DNA from: Enoplosus armatus
Taxonomy: Eukaryota; Chordata; Actinopteri; Centrarchiformes; Enoplosidae
Direction: 5' to 3'
Assembly (NCBI RefSeq): GCF_043641665.1
Contig: NC_092189.1
Coordinates: 18,411,833 to 18,475,832 of the forward strand
DNA length: 64,000 nucleotides
Position numbers and translations under genes: made by a program. This document shows, in pieces, positions 12,795 to 23,110 of the stretch. A model generated the notes under the pieces. The model ran no database searches. It was not told where the DNA came from and saw only the letters and a list, made by a program, of their open reading frames with translations. How positions within the stretch are numbered: the stretch's first letter is position 1; each line of letters begins with the position of its first letter.

Positions 12795-13180
12795 TGTGTT
12801 TATTAGCCTTACAAGTTTGAGCACATACGGCTTTGACCATCAAAGGCTTTCAAAAAAAAAAAAAAAAGGTGGAATCAGTATTAGGAGGAAAGCCGACTGT
12901 GGAGTTGTTGAGTTTAACGGTCATGGTTGCTCTTCTCAGTCATGCATTGTCAGTAAAGTCCTCTTCCAGTTTCCCTCGATGTGTTTGTGGCGGCATCGCA
13001 GCTTTGACCATCAAAACATGGAATGGAAATATTAGTAGGAAAATCTCTGTTTTTGTTTTCTTTGTTAATCAGAGCACATTTCTCAGTCATGCATCAATGG
13101 GATGTCCTCAAACAAACCCCCCTAATATGTTTATTAGATATAAGCAGTCCAGGACATGGAGCTTTGGGCAGGGTCTGACC
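12795..13180. repeat. diverged tandem repeat, about 160-170 bp period, three copies
   Basis: The word gctttg(acc) recurs at 12830, 13001 and 13161, each time preceded by a tgttt(atta)-like block (12795, 12980, 13127). Copies 1 and 2 share gctttgaccatcaaa followed by a ggaat...attag-aggaaa block; ctcagtcatgcat occurs at 12935 and 13082. An A16 run at about 12850 is confined to copy 1. Origin unknown. Confidence 0.55.
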
Positions 13181-13879
13181 TTTGTGATGGATACAGAGAG
13201 CAAAGAGTCTCTGTATTTGTAGTTTCCAATAATCAGCAGATTAAGTCAAATGACAAAATGTGTTTAGAAATGTTAGCAGTGCCAATCTGACGCCTTCAAA
13301 AGCTTGTGTTGAGATGAAAAGGACTGTCAAGTAATTAAGATGAATCTTTTTGTTTAATGTTAACAAAGAAAACTAAGAAACAATGTCGTGCATCAATAAC
13401 ATTCGCCATTAGGGAAATCACTTGTTTAGAAATATTGTGCGGCTCTAATTGATTCTGATAGGTGTTTAATGACAAATATGATAAGGCCACCCTGGCTCTC
13501 AATCTGTTCATGATTTTAAGTGAAAGAATAATGTGTGAGTCTATCTCGGTGTTTATGGATGATAGAGAGAAGATTTCAGGGTTTTTTTGATCTTTAAAGG
13601 ACACTAGTTTTGGCACATCAGTGTCCCATCACCAAACCAGTGCGGACACCTTTGAAACGACAGATGTTTTCATATAACGTAATCAATGCCACTAATTCCT
13701 GGCAGGGCATCACAGAGCACAGGGAGAGGAATGTCGATGAATTGACTCGTCTGGTGAAACAAAGAATAACACTGAGTTAGGCCGCTTGATTTGTTGCCAT
13801 TTTTGAAAGGGTCTGTTTGCTGTTTCAGTTTTGTTTTAAACATTATTTATTTCTCGTTTGCCGTATCCATGATCTTTCT

Positions 13880-14100
13880 TTAACCTCAACCAAGTGTTTT
13901 AGTTGCCTAAACATATGGTATTGAGATATTAACCAATGTGTATTTGTAAGAGTTTATTAAAATGTAGAAATGTAAAAAAAAAACTAAAAAAACAGTAGCT
14001 AAAGAAGAAGCTAAAAAGAACATGCATGCGCTTTTATTGTCTGTGATGGGATGCAAACTCCGGTCTCCTGCATGAGAGTCAAACGCGCCCATCCAGCACC
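13880..14100 (-). mobile_element. tRNA-derived SINE-like remnant
   Basis: The right end reads on the minus strand as a tRNA-like head: ggatgggcgcgtttgactc, ctcatgcaggagacc, then agtttgcatccc resembling a B box. The body contains caaccaagtgttttagttgc, familiar from fish SINE copies. The head shares gtctcc...agtc...cccatcc with the copy at 25.8 kb. The left boundary is approximate. Confidence 0.5.
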
Positions 14101-15489
14101 TCGATCTTGACTTGTCACCTCTCTACATAAAGTTGGCATACACGTAAGTTGTGTAATGCAGAATCATCCAATTTAATGTAATTCTCAGAGATACCGGGCT
14201 GATCAATCACACCTTTCAGCTGGATCTCCCAGCAGAGCAGAGACCCTGCCAAAGGTCACCCTTGATGCTTGATGTTAAGAGATGCTGCATGAGAGTGTTC
14301 CCTCATTTCCCCACCCAGTGTGTGGCTTTCAATTACACAACACCGTTTGAAATTGATACCCACAACAGTAAATGCCAAATGTCTGCTGCATTTGTCCGTC
14401 AATGAATCAATACATTGCTGCATTGCATACACTGCAGTGGCTTATGTTTCAAAACAGTAACATTTGAACTCCACAGTGATATAAAGTCTTTGGTCTTGGC
14501 TTGTTCTAAAACTTCATCCCTGCTGTGCATGGTGCACCCTCTGACCGCGAGGTTCAAACCAACACAGTGTTTCTGTATTAATAAAGCCTCACATTGCCTG
14601 CCTGTGCCTCTCAACAAAACTGTTTTCTATCAAAATGCAGACATACTGGAGAACAGGGAGGGTAAAGCATTTATTAATTCATTGTTTTGGTCACGAAAAG
14701 TGAGTCCTGGCAGGTAATGTTTTGTTAGTACACAAGCCTTTGCAGTCAAGCCAAAGAGTTACTTTCAGAAATTGACTGGCAACTTCCCAGCATCAGACTC
14801 CAATCTTCAGGCAATGGAAGCTTACCTAACATCACCAGAGCATGCTGATTTCCTTCTTTAATCTTTCACTATGGAAGACATGGAGTTTATCTTCATTACA
14901 GGACGGTGGAAAATGACTGCACGGATATTAAGGAGGGAGAAGAGATGACCTGCAGCAGAGGTCAAGTTGGACTCAAAGCTAAAGTTGGACTCAAAGCCAC
15001 ACTATGATGACGTATTCTAACATGTCATATAGGCGTAAATTCAGAGAAACACTGTGTGACTTTGTGACTGATTGTTAAACATATTGATTCTCACCTTTCA
15101 AGACAATCATCGAATGCAACTATTTAGCCTTTCTGTTAAGTTTATTTATGCACTGAATGCAATTGCTGTTTCAGATTCAGCTTGCTTATCCGTCCACTGG
15201 GGTGCCTTAAATATACACGACTCAGTTTTAGAATCCGAAGGTTAAAAATGTTAATTACAGCATTAGAAACTGTATAAACTCCGTATTTGGGGCCCGTATT
15301 TGCATTTCAACCCAGGCTGATAAAACTAAAGGACCCAAAAGATCAACACACCAGCGACCCAGTCAGGGTCTCCATCCTTACTTTGAGAAACGCTGTTCAG
15401 AGTCTATCTGACAGCCTTGGTGGTCTGGAAACAACAAAGGGCCAAATTGAGTCAGTCAGTCAGACATTTGTTCCATCAATAATTAATGC

Positions 15490-16110
15490 CTCCCTGCTCT
15501 CCTCCCTCTGATCCTTTCAATCTATTTTCTATCACTGGTCTTTTTTTTTTACCGCTAACATCACATCAGTGTTTCTTCCTGCTTTTCAGTCTCCTGTTTC
15601 ATCCCTTTTTTGCTGTCTTCTACACCTTTGTGTCCTACACCTCTTTCTGTCCTCTCTCTTGTCTCAATTTCTGACTGTAATAAATGGACAAGTTTCCGTC
15701 TGCATCTTTTTGTCTGATCCAGTCTTTCTTCAGATTTGTCTGATCTTGTATCTGTTTTATGTATCTCTCAGATATCTCTCTCCCTCTCTCTCCTATCTTC
15801 CTCTTTCTACCTACCTTTTACCTTTCCTTTTCTCCACCTATATCTCTCAATCTTCTGCCTCTCATCTCTGGATTTCCCTCCTTCCCTTGCTATCTCTTCC
15901 TCTGTATCGCCTGCGCCCCTCTCTCCTCAGGTCCAACAGCAGATTAATAAATGATGTCCAGGAAACTGGCTGCTTTTACAACACCGACACCACACTCCTT
16001 CCTTTCTTTCCCTCCCTTCAAATCCCTCCTTCTTCCCTTTTCCATTTTGTGAACACACCCCACCCCCCCAAATCTTTCTTGTCTCTTGCCTCTCCTTGCA
16101 AAAAAAAAGC
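15490..16110. repeat. pyrimidine-rich tract
   Basis: CT-biased plus strand; the overlapping hydrophobic open frames are artefacts of Leu/Ser/Phe codon composition. Confidence 0.75.
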
Positions 16111-17363
16111 AAAGGATAGTAACCGCAGTCCTTTTGGGTCTAAATAAATCATAGCCCAGCACTGCCTTGCTTTTACAACACCAATCCTCCACTTTCATCC
16201 TGGCAGCCATGAAAGAGAGGAGGAAGTGAGAGAGAAAGAGACTATCTGCAGACATATGAGTAAAGGGAGTGGATATCAAAGGAAATGGTGAATGTAAAAG
16301 TGTCTTTAGTCATATCCGTCTTTCTTCTTAAACCTCTTCAGGAAACAAAACTCTTCTGTGAAATGGAAATACAAAGAAACAGCTATTCGAACTTCAGGAA
16401 AACTGTTAATCTCTCTCTAGAAATGTGTTCTTTTGGACCAGCATGAATCAATGAGAAGACTGTCAGCAGATTTACTTCAGTGAGATTATTCTATATTTCA
16501 TTTCATACATTGCTTTAGGATGTGCTGACATGTGAAAGAGCTCTATACATCTCAAGGTGCTGCAGAACATTACGTCCTCACAATTCTGTTCATGAAAAAT
16601 GAAAGTAACAAAATGAATGAAAATGCAGTAATTTAACAATGCATTCCTATCTTAATGAATCTGTTTGTCCAACGAAGATAAATAATTGTCTTTTAGACAC
16701 ATTGGCACATACACTAATTTTTTTTGTCAAATATTTTATAAATCCAATCCTTTCAAATGTCTCATAATTTTAACGTTTCCAAAGAACAATTATAATAAGA
16801 TTAATGAAACTAACAGACTAAAATCCATTTAGCATTTTCAAAATGAGCCTGACGCCCCAATATTCAGCTTTTGACTCGTCAACGCTGCTCCTGTGAAACA
16901 TATTAGGCAGCTGAGATAAAGCCTAGTCTACCAAGAAACAGCGACTAATTAAAAATGACTTGATTAATTCATATGGAGATTCGTTAGTGGCACACACACA
17001 CGCACAATGCAGTGCTTCTTTCAATTGCCATGACGCATACACACACACACTAATGGCCAAAAGACACATGTACACACACACGTTTCCATTTGCCTGCCAG
17101 CCTGCATACGGTCTCTATACAATACTCAATTTCTAACTAATGTTTACACAGTCACATTCACACACACACATGCAGACAGACATCTTTTGGAGTGGTCTTC
17201 CTCTTAAAGCTCTATGATGTATTTACTGGTCACTTTTGACAAGTAATGGTGATGGAAATGTGTGTCAGTTGTGAGTGGTAGATTATTTATAAGAAACACA
17301 AACACAGACCCGAGACCAACCCCCATCACAACTACATGCTTCATCCCAGAGGTTACCCTACTC

Positions 17364-17640
17364 AGGGTTTCAACTAGCAAATATTTTTATTATGAATTTG
17401 ATGATTGTTCTTTCAATTAACTGATTAATCATCTATAAAATGTCTGAAAATACTTCAAACTACCGATTGGGATTACCTAGAGACCAAGGTGACATCTTCA
17501 AATCGCTTGTTTTGTTTGAATGGTCACAAACCCAAAGATGTGCAATTTACACTGATATGAAGCAGACAGAGAAAAGCAGCAAATCCTATGAATGAACTAT
17601 GAATTGATTAATGGATTAATCAACTAATCATTTCAATACT
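17364..17640 (-). mobile_element. non-autonomous dispersed element, copy A (ATTAATC-rich ends)
   Basis: On the minus strand it runs from attgaaatgattagttgat to a gctagttgaaaccct end and matches the plus-strand element at 48372-48708 along its length: tgctgcttttctctgtct versus tgctgcttttctttgtct, then acaaaacaagcgatttgaag versus acaaaacaagacatttgaag. This is a common percomorph repeat type by my recollection; it has no coding capacity. Confidence 0.8.
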
Positions 17641-17790
17641 AACCCTAACCTCAACCCTAAAACCAACTCTTAACCAGCAGACAGCCTTTAGAGACGGCCG
17701 ACACAAAATGTTCTCACTATAACGGTCTAAAACGCACAAACCGGTCCTCACAATGATAGGAGTGAGCACACTCACACACACAGAAACACA
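17641..17790. repeat. dispersed teleost repeat with aaccctaacc start and CA tail
   Basis: The phrases aaccctaacctcaaccctaa, accaactcttaacc, acaaaatgttctcactataa, ggtctaaaacgcac and ggtcctcacaatgatagg follow the order of a widespread fish intronic repeat I recognise, which usually ends in a CA microsatellite, as here. It abuts the neighbouring dispersed element directly. Confidence 0.65.
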
Positions 17791-17902
17791 CACACCTACC
17801 TGATGGTGCAGTCACATGACCTCCAATCACTGTTATCTCTATCACCCCATTTTGTACTACGGTCACGGAATCAACCCGAGGAACTGAACAGATGGGGCTG
17901 TG

Positions 17903-17905
<3 letters not shown>

Positions 17906-17942
<37 letters not shown>

Positions 17943-17998
17943 TACGAGAACACTATACATCTGTGCATGAGTGTGTGTGTGTGTGTGTGTGTGTGTGT
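17906..17998. repeat. two (GT)n microsatellites
   Basis: Runs at 17906-17942 and 17970-17998. A (CA)n run, able to pair with them, follows at 18079-18107. Confidence 0.95.
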
Positions 17999-18078
17999 TA
18001 GTGTTAAGATGCTTGAAATGAAGATCAGTCCAGCAGCAGAATTGCTTACTGTCATTCATGCCCTTTGCACACGTGCAA

Positions 18079-18107
18079 AAACACACACACACACACACAC
18101 ACACACC
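18079..18107. repeat. (CA)n microsatellite
   Basis: About 14 units, about 80 bp after two GT runs. Confidence 0.95.
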
Positions 18108-18763
18108 TGCCTTTATTAAAACGTCACATTCAGTGAATATACTGTGTGCTGTCATGCTGTCTGCTGTGAATGGGAACGGCTGCGTATTTACAGTGAATTG
18201 TAAATCCTGCCGAGTACTCAGCTGTCAGAGTCTTATGAATTGCTAATATGTTGTATCTCGCACTGCCGATCCCCCTCTATCTGCCCCCTATCACTTCAAT
18301 TGTGCGCTGAGCAAAAAGTGAGAGCGGGGAATCAAAAAAGGCAACTTTACTAAAAGGAGAGAAAACGTAGAAAGGGAATCACGACAGGTTGAACGAAAGG
18401 TGGTTAAATAAAGAAACTGCAGGATTTCACATAAACCCAAGCTAAGATATTAACACAAAACATTAATAAAATGCTTTCTTTTCTACATTTGTTCTATTAC
18501 TTGTTAGAGCTGTGAGGACATTTGACTTTGGACTGAATGTGGTCCACAGTGTAAGCTGCCATGTATTGAACCATTTTCCACTGTATCCTCTGCTCTCTTT
18601 AATCATTCATGTGAACACATTAGGTGGCCCCAGACTGCACCAAGAACAATCACACCTACAACGGCGGGATACTCATCAAGATGTGCCTGACACAGTTGAG
18701 CTTTTACATTACAAAAACCTCTTACTTTTATAATTATGATAAAATGCTTTTTACCTCATCCTT

Positions 18764-18816
18764 GATCTATATATATCTATCTATATATATATATAGATAT
18801 ATATATATATATAATA
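18764..18816. repeat. (TA)n microsatellite
   Basis: TA run interrupted by TC and GA. Confidence 0.95.
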
Positions 18817-18858
18817 TTTTTAAGTGAATTCAAGTGATTTCAAAATTGCACAAAATTG

Positions 18859-18880
18859 GTGTCAATGATTTCATTGACAC
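18859..18880. other. 22-nt near-perfect palindrome
   Basis: gtgtcaatga, tt, tcattgacac: 10-bp arms around two bases, just right of an AT microsatellite. Confidence 0.8.
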
Positions 18881-19674
18881 ATCATTTAGGAGTTAGAACA
18901 CATAGAACACATGTACCCAAAAGATTTTGACTTGATTTTTCATAAACTGCAGCTCTTGTTTGTCTCACGTCCTTAGCACGGGACTTTATGCATTTTACAA
19001 GATGGTCTCTGATTTTAATAGTCCGTGTCCCACACACACTGTTGCGTGGCACAGTAGATCTTCATGCGATAATGACACAGATTTCCTCTCCTCCAGAAGC
19101 GACCAATTAGAGTTCTATCCTTCATTTGGGCTGCCTAACTGATGAAATTAGCTGGATTATTGTCTCAATGTGCTGAAAACCGTGGGACAGACAGACAAGG
19201 TTGGGACAGTGCTGTCAGCCTTCTCTTCTTTTTCTGTTCTCGTTCTTTCTGTCATATTCTTCTTCCTCTCTGCTGTCTCGTCGTCTTGTTTTCTCGCCTC
19301 TGTCTGTCTTTGTCTATGTGCTTCACTCTCTTTCTCTTTGTCCCTGCCTCATTTGCTATACAGTTTTACCCTCTAATAAACATACTCAGCCACAATACCG
19401 CTAACCTTTTCCCCTCTCAGCATCATACAGCAGAATATGAATGTACTGCCAACAACCCTGCAGACAAATGAACCAATGCTGCTGCCAGCCAAAGAAAGGA
19501 TTACTGTTTGTTAACTTTTTCCAGCTCGATTTTTCATAAAATTAAGACATGACACTAAAACCTTTATGTTTTTATATTTTAGCACAAAAATCTGGAAAAT
19601 TGGTTCAGATGCACAACACACAATGAAGCACAGCATCTGCTTCTGTGCAAGAGCAAATGCACACCATGGAAACG

Positions 19675-19675
<1 letters not shown>

Positions 19676-19717
<42 letters not shown>
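19676..19717. repeat. (CA)n microsatellite
   Basis: About 20 units. Confidence 0.96.
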
Positions 19718-19721
<4 letters not shown>

Positions 19722-20421
19722 ATTTGAGTATAATGATGCACACCTTTCCCAACACAACCTAACACTGCACAGTTGACAGTCACACCTCTGAGCATAGTGA
19801 CAAATGAGCAGCTCTAAAAATGTGGACAGATCAGACGCACAAACTTGCGCACACACTCACACGCGTACACAGACTCAATCACACACACAGCTGGAAGCAA
19901 ACAACCAAGAACATCAACATATTTCCATATGCAGAGGGAATCACCCACATGCACCAACACACATCGTGCAGAGAAAGCGCAGCTGGCAGGTACACTCTTT
20001 GTGTTTGTGTGAGTGTGTGTGTGTGTATTGGTGTCTTGTAAGTCAAGGACAACACATTTGCAGCTGAATGAACAGGTATGCTACACTTCACCCACAAGCA
20101 CTTAGCTCACACACACAGGGATATTGCAAAAGATAATTCAAACACAGAAACATGTAGAGAAACTAAATTTTCTGAACAAAAGCACCTTTAAGTTAAAGCT
20201 TTTCCTATATTAAAGATGTACAGCAGATAAAAAGACAGAGACAGAAAAGTAGATGAAGGGGAAAGAACGAGGGATGACGTGGAAGTAAAAGAGGAGAAGA
20301 GAGGAAGACGTGAATATTTACATGAAAGGAAAAACAAGCATGAAAGGATGAAGAAACAAAACAAAGCTGATACCGAGAGAAGGAGAGCGCAGGACAGGTC
20401 CCTGCTTCACAGACAACACAT

Positions 20422-20528
20422 GAGAGAGGGGAGAGAGGAGAAGAGGGGATGAGAAGAGGGGATGAGAAGAGGAGGAGGAGAGAGATGGAGGAGCCAGAGT
20501 GAGAAGACCGGGGTTTTTCTCTACTTAC
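20422..20528 (-). promoter_or_regulatory. slit3: 5' splice site of LRR5 exon and downstream pyrimidine tract
   Basis: The donor GTAAGTA is near-ideal. About 30-105 nt further into the intron the transcript strand is almost pure pyrimidine. It contains two perfect 13-nt direct copies and part of a third (plus unit gagaagaggggat at 20438-20450 and 20451-20463, continuing at 20464), giving repeated CUCUUCUC-like motifs in RNA. Such motifs bind PTB-family proteins; an effect on this exon is inference. Confidence 0.5.
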
Positions 20529-20600
20529 AGAATCTCCAGATCGCGCAGCGCTCGGAAAGCTCCATCTTCGATGCAGCTGATGTGGTTGCTGTCCAGTTGC
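20529..20600 (-). CDS. slit3: slit3 internal exon encoding LRR5 of the first LRR domain
   Basis: This is the next exon of the same gene. On the minus strand it begins with G, completing the Leu codon split from the LRR4 exon, then encodes [15 protein letters not shown] and RALRDLEI, and ends with CT of a Leu codon. It is 72 nt and phase 2/2, one complete LRR. The donor is a perfect GTAAGTA (plus 20522-20528) and the acceptor is gtgtag. NHISC and LEIL match Slit3 as I recall it; Slit1 and Slit2 carry NQISC and LEVL. The acceptor is unusual because a TG microsatellite lies directly upstream of it. The following exon, expected to begin with the codons for TLNNNNI, was looked for on the minus strand down to position 1 and not found, so the 3' intron exceeds 20.5 kb. 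Confidence 0.94.
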
Positions 20601-20702
20601 CTACACCGAGCACACAAACACACACACACACACAGACACACACACACACACAGATGAGAGAGAGAGATAGGAGAGAGTCAGGCGCAAGTATGCAAGGTCC
20701 GC
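20601..20702 (-). promoter_or_regulatory. slit3: 3' splice site of LRR5 exon containing a TG microsatellite
   Basis: Read in the transcript direction: a candidate branch point CTGAC (plus 20677-20681), then a CT-rich stretch (plus 20653-20676), then an interrupted (TG)n run (plus about 20612-20652), then ctcggtgtag and the exon. No AG dinucleotide occurs between plus 20701 and the acceptor AG at 20601-20602, so scanning from a distant branch point would reach the true AG first. UG runs next to a 3' splice site are known TDP-43 binding sites, as in CFTR exon 9. That this site is regulated is inference. Confidence 0.7.
20612..20652. repeat. interrupted (CA)n microsatellite in the LRR5 acceptor
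   Basis: CA run with one AGA interruption; it reads as (UG)n in the slit3 transcript and lies 12 nt from the exon. Confidence 0.96.
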
Positions 20703-21179
20703 TCAGCTGGGGGAGGGACTAACAAAAGACAGGTTCCGTGAATGAGTGTGTGTGCATGCTGGGGTGTGTGTGTCTGTGAGGTGATACCCCAGTAAGTGGT
20801 CTTAAGGTAGCAGGTAGGAGACACCGGCGTTAACTCTCTCTCCCAGACACACTCACACACACACATACACTCTAGGGATACCCAGTCCAGACGATAGCAC
20901 ACAAGCTAAGGTTAAGTCTCTCACCTCGGCGCTGATATGGCCAGCCCTGAGGAGAGGAGGAGAGAAAAAGGAGAGCGCCAGAGAGGAGACCGGTGCGCTG
21001 AAGTGGCCTGTCTAGCGTCAGCCTATCACCTCCCTCCCCTGCTGCATGCCCAGCGCGCACTGGCCACCGAGAGAGAGAGGGACGAGTGAGGTAGACACAG
21101 TGAAGAAGAGAGCGAGCGAGTCGTAGCTACTAAAGCCCACCCTGCTTGTCTGTTCTGTAAATATTAATTGCATTTTCTA

Positions 21180-21760
21180 CTCTTCCACCCCTCCTCTCCC
21201 ATCCTCCTCCTCCTCCTCCTCCTCTCCCCTCCTCCCCATGTCCTCTTTTATTCTTTTTTCCCCCTCTCTCTGTAGTGAAAGAGGGAGTAATTTCATTACA
21301 TTAGGCCAACCAATCCATTAAGGGCCTTTTACCGGCTCTGTCACTGAAACAATTTCATTAAAAGGAAAGCCTCCGTAAATCAACCTACAGTCACGACTCT
21401 GCCTTTCCCGTTCTCCTTCCTTCCTTCCTCTCTCTCTCTCTCTTGCACTCTCTCTCTCTCACCCTACTCTTCCTCTCTCTCTCTCCCTCTCTCACCCTTC
21501 CCCTCCTCCCCAGCTCACTCAACGCCTCGTTCACCGGACTCCCAGATGCACCCTGTACCCCACCGTCATCTATCCTTTGCTTTTACTTTAATTTGCTCAA
21601 CTCTAGGTATTCAACCCCCCTCCCCACCACCATTCAAACCTCCATCCATGAACCCAACAACCCCAGAACCTCCACTCCTCCCTCCGTCTGTCCTTCTTTC
21701 TCTCCCTCCGATGCATCCATCCATTCCTCTGTCTCTCCTCCCCCTCTCTTCCTCTTCGGC
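21180..21760. repeat. pyrimidine-rich tract with (TCC)n and (CT)n
   Basis: Two CT-biased blocks (21180-21280 and 21400-21760) around a more complex core at 21280-21400. Confidence 0.75.
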
Positions 21761-21877
21761 GGAGGAGCAGATGGATGGATTGCAGATGGAAAGATGCAAA
21801 GGGCAGACATTTAGAAGTATCTTCTTGTTTTTTTGTTTTTTTAACTCAACCAGGAAGGATGAGTGGCATTTAGACTG

Positions 21878-21879
<2 letters not shown>

Positions 21880-21909
<30 letters not shown>
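21880..21909. repeat. (CA)n microsatellite
   Basis: About 15 units. Confidence 0.95.
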
Positions 21910-21911
<2 letters not shown>

Positions 21912-22058
21912 AGACAGGTGGATACACATAAATACATGGAGGAAAAGACATAACCAAACACTAGCAGAAAAACATTCAAACACACACACACTTACAGAAA
22001 AACACAAACAGGAAAACACACATAATCATAAAAGGTCCACAAACACAAATACCCTCAT

Positions 22059-22060
<2 letters not shown>

Positions 22061-22098
<38 letters not shown>
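22061..22098. repeat. (CA)n microsatellite
   Basis: About 19 units. Confidence 0.95.
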
Positions 22099-22103
<5 letters not shown>

Positions 22104-22854
22104 CAGCATTGCTAGTTACTGTCTGCTCTCCAGACACTAGAAGATAAAAGCATATCACTCCACCTTAATCTTCTCCTCCTTGTCCTCTTCCCCGTCTCAT
22201 CTCTCTTCCACTAGATCCTTCCATCCCTAATCCTTTTTTTCTTTGACTTCTTTCTTTTTTATCCCCTCGTTTCAGAGCATCCATCTTCTACATTTTTTCA
22301 TGTTCTCTCCTTCTTTCCATTCATAATCCTTTTTTTCCCTCCCTCCTGTGCCCTCTTGTCTTCTCTCATCTCTGATTCTCCTTCACCCTTTCTCTCCTCA
22401 CACACCATCTATCCATTGCTAATCCATTTCTTCTCCCTGTTTTCTTTTATCAACCTTTTAAATCTCCTTTTCTTCTTCTCTACATAGCCCTGGTGTCTGC
22501 TCGGCACACTGCAGCACCTGTTACATCAGTCATGTCAGCTTTTAACCCTGAGGAAGGTGGCTCCCAAAACAGGAGCTGGGTTGCCTCTGTAGGGCAACAG
22601 AAATTACATCGGGGCTTTGGGAGCAACATATTTTTTGGTTTGTTTTTATATGTGCATGTTTGTGTGAGAAGAATCGGAGGGATATGCAAGTCCTCAGAGT
22701 ATCTGAAAAATGTATTTACTATAGTACACCACAATCACACCTCAATATGAAGCTGCATTTCAAAAAGCAGCAGGTCAAAGAAAGGCTGTGATTTTAGACA
22801 AGATGTGAATGTAAAAAAAATAGACATTTTGAGCATCACTATTTTATCACAGAA

Positions 22855-23110
22855 CAGAATAGAATAGACATCTTTATTGTCCACTGACATGGTGTCTTTG
22901 GTTTCAAAGCAAAGCACCTGGTGTAATAAAAGTGGAAATAAAACAAAGGGACATGACGAACACAGTTCATACACAGACATACATAAACTTTCTTTGCCAT
23001 GGGTTAGAATACATCAGATAAAAACAATACATAAGTGGGCCTGTAACAATAAACGGTTGGGATGAAAGTGCATCTTAAATAAATATTAAATATAAGTAAA
23101 ACGGCAGCAG
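22855..23110 (-). mobile_element. LINE-type 3' tail, 5'-truncated
   Basis: On the minus strand the sequence ends acaataaagatgtctattc then (TATTC)-type repeats (plus agaatagaatag at 22857), a familiar teleost non-LTR retrotransposon tail. The body toward higher coordinates is AT-rich and has no intact reverse transcriptase frame. The right boundary is uncertain and may reach 23340. Confidence 0.5.

Larger units (their letters stand above)
1..20528 (-). other. slit3: slit3 intron downstream of LRR5 exon (partial)
   Basis: At least 20.5 kb of intron, open at the left edge. The expected LRR6 exon is not present. 0-1 kb is CA/GT repeats. 1.6-2.8 kb holds an unidentified ORF and a promoter-like stretch on the plus strand. 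3.5-3.8 kb is a foldback repeat. 4.6-10.3 kb is rich in microsatellites and purine/pyrimidine blocks, with a CpG-rich patch near 8.4 kb. 10.3-17.3 kb is mainly unique AT-rich sequence with a diverged tandem repeat at 12.8-13.2 kb and a SINE remnant at 14 kb. 17.4-17.8 kb is two adjacent dispersed repeats. 18-20.4 kb is CA/GT-rich. Confidence 0.85.

Noticed and set aside
14046..14100. Possible tRNA gene on the minus strand
   Set aside because: Only A/B-box-like remnants; no cloverleaf or acceptor stem. It fits a SINE head.
17717..18155. Frames with alternating Thr-His or Cys-Val
   Set aside because: Direct translations of (CA)n/(GT)n microsatellites.
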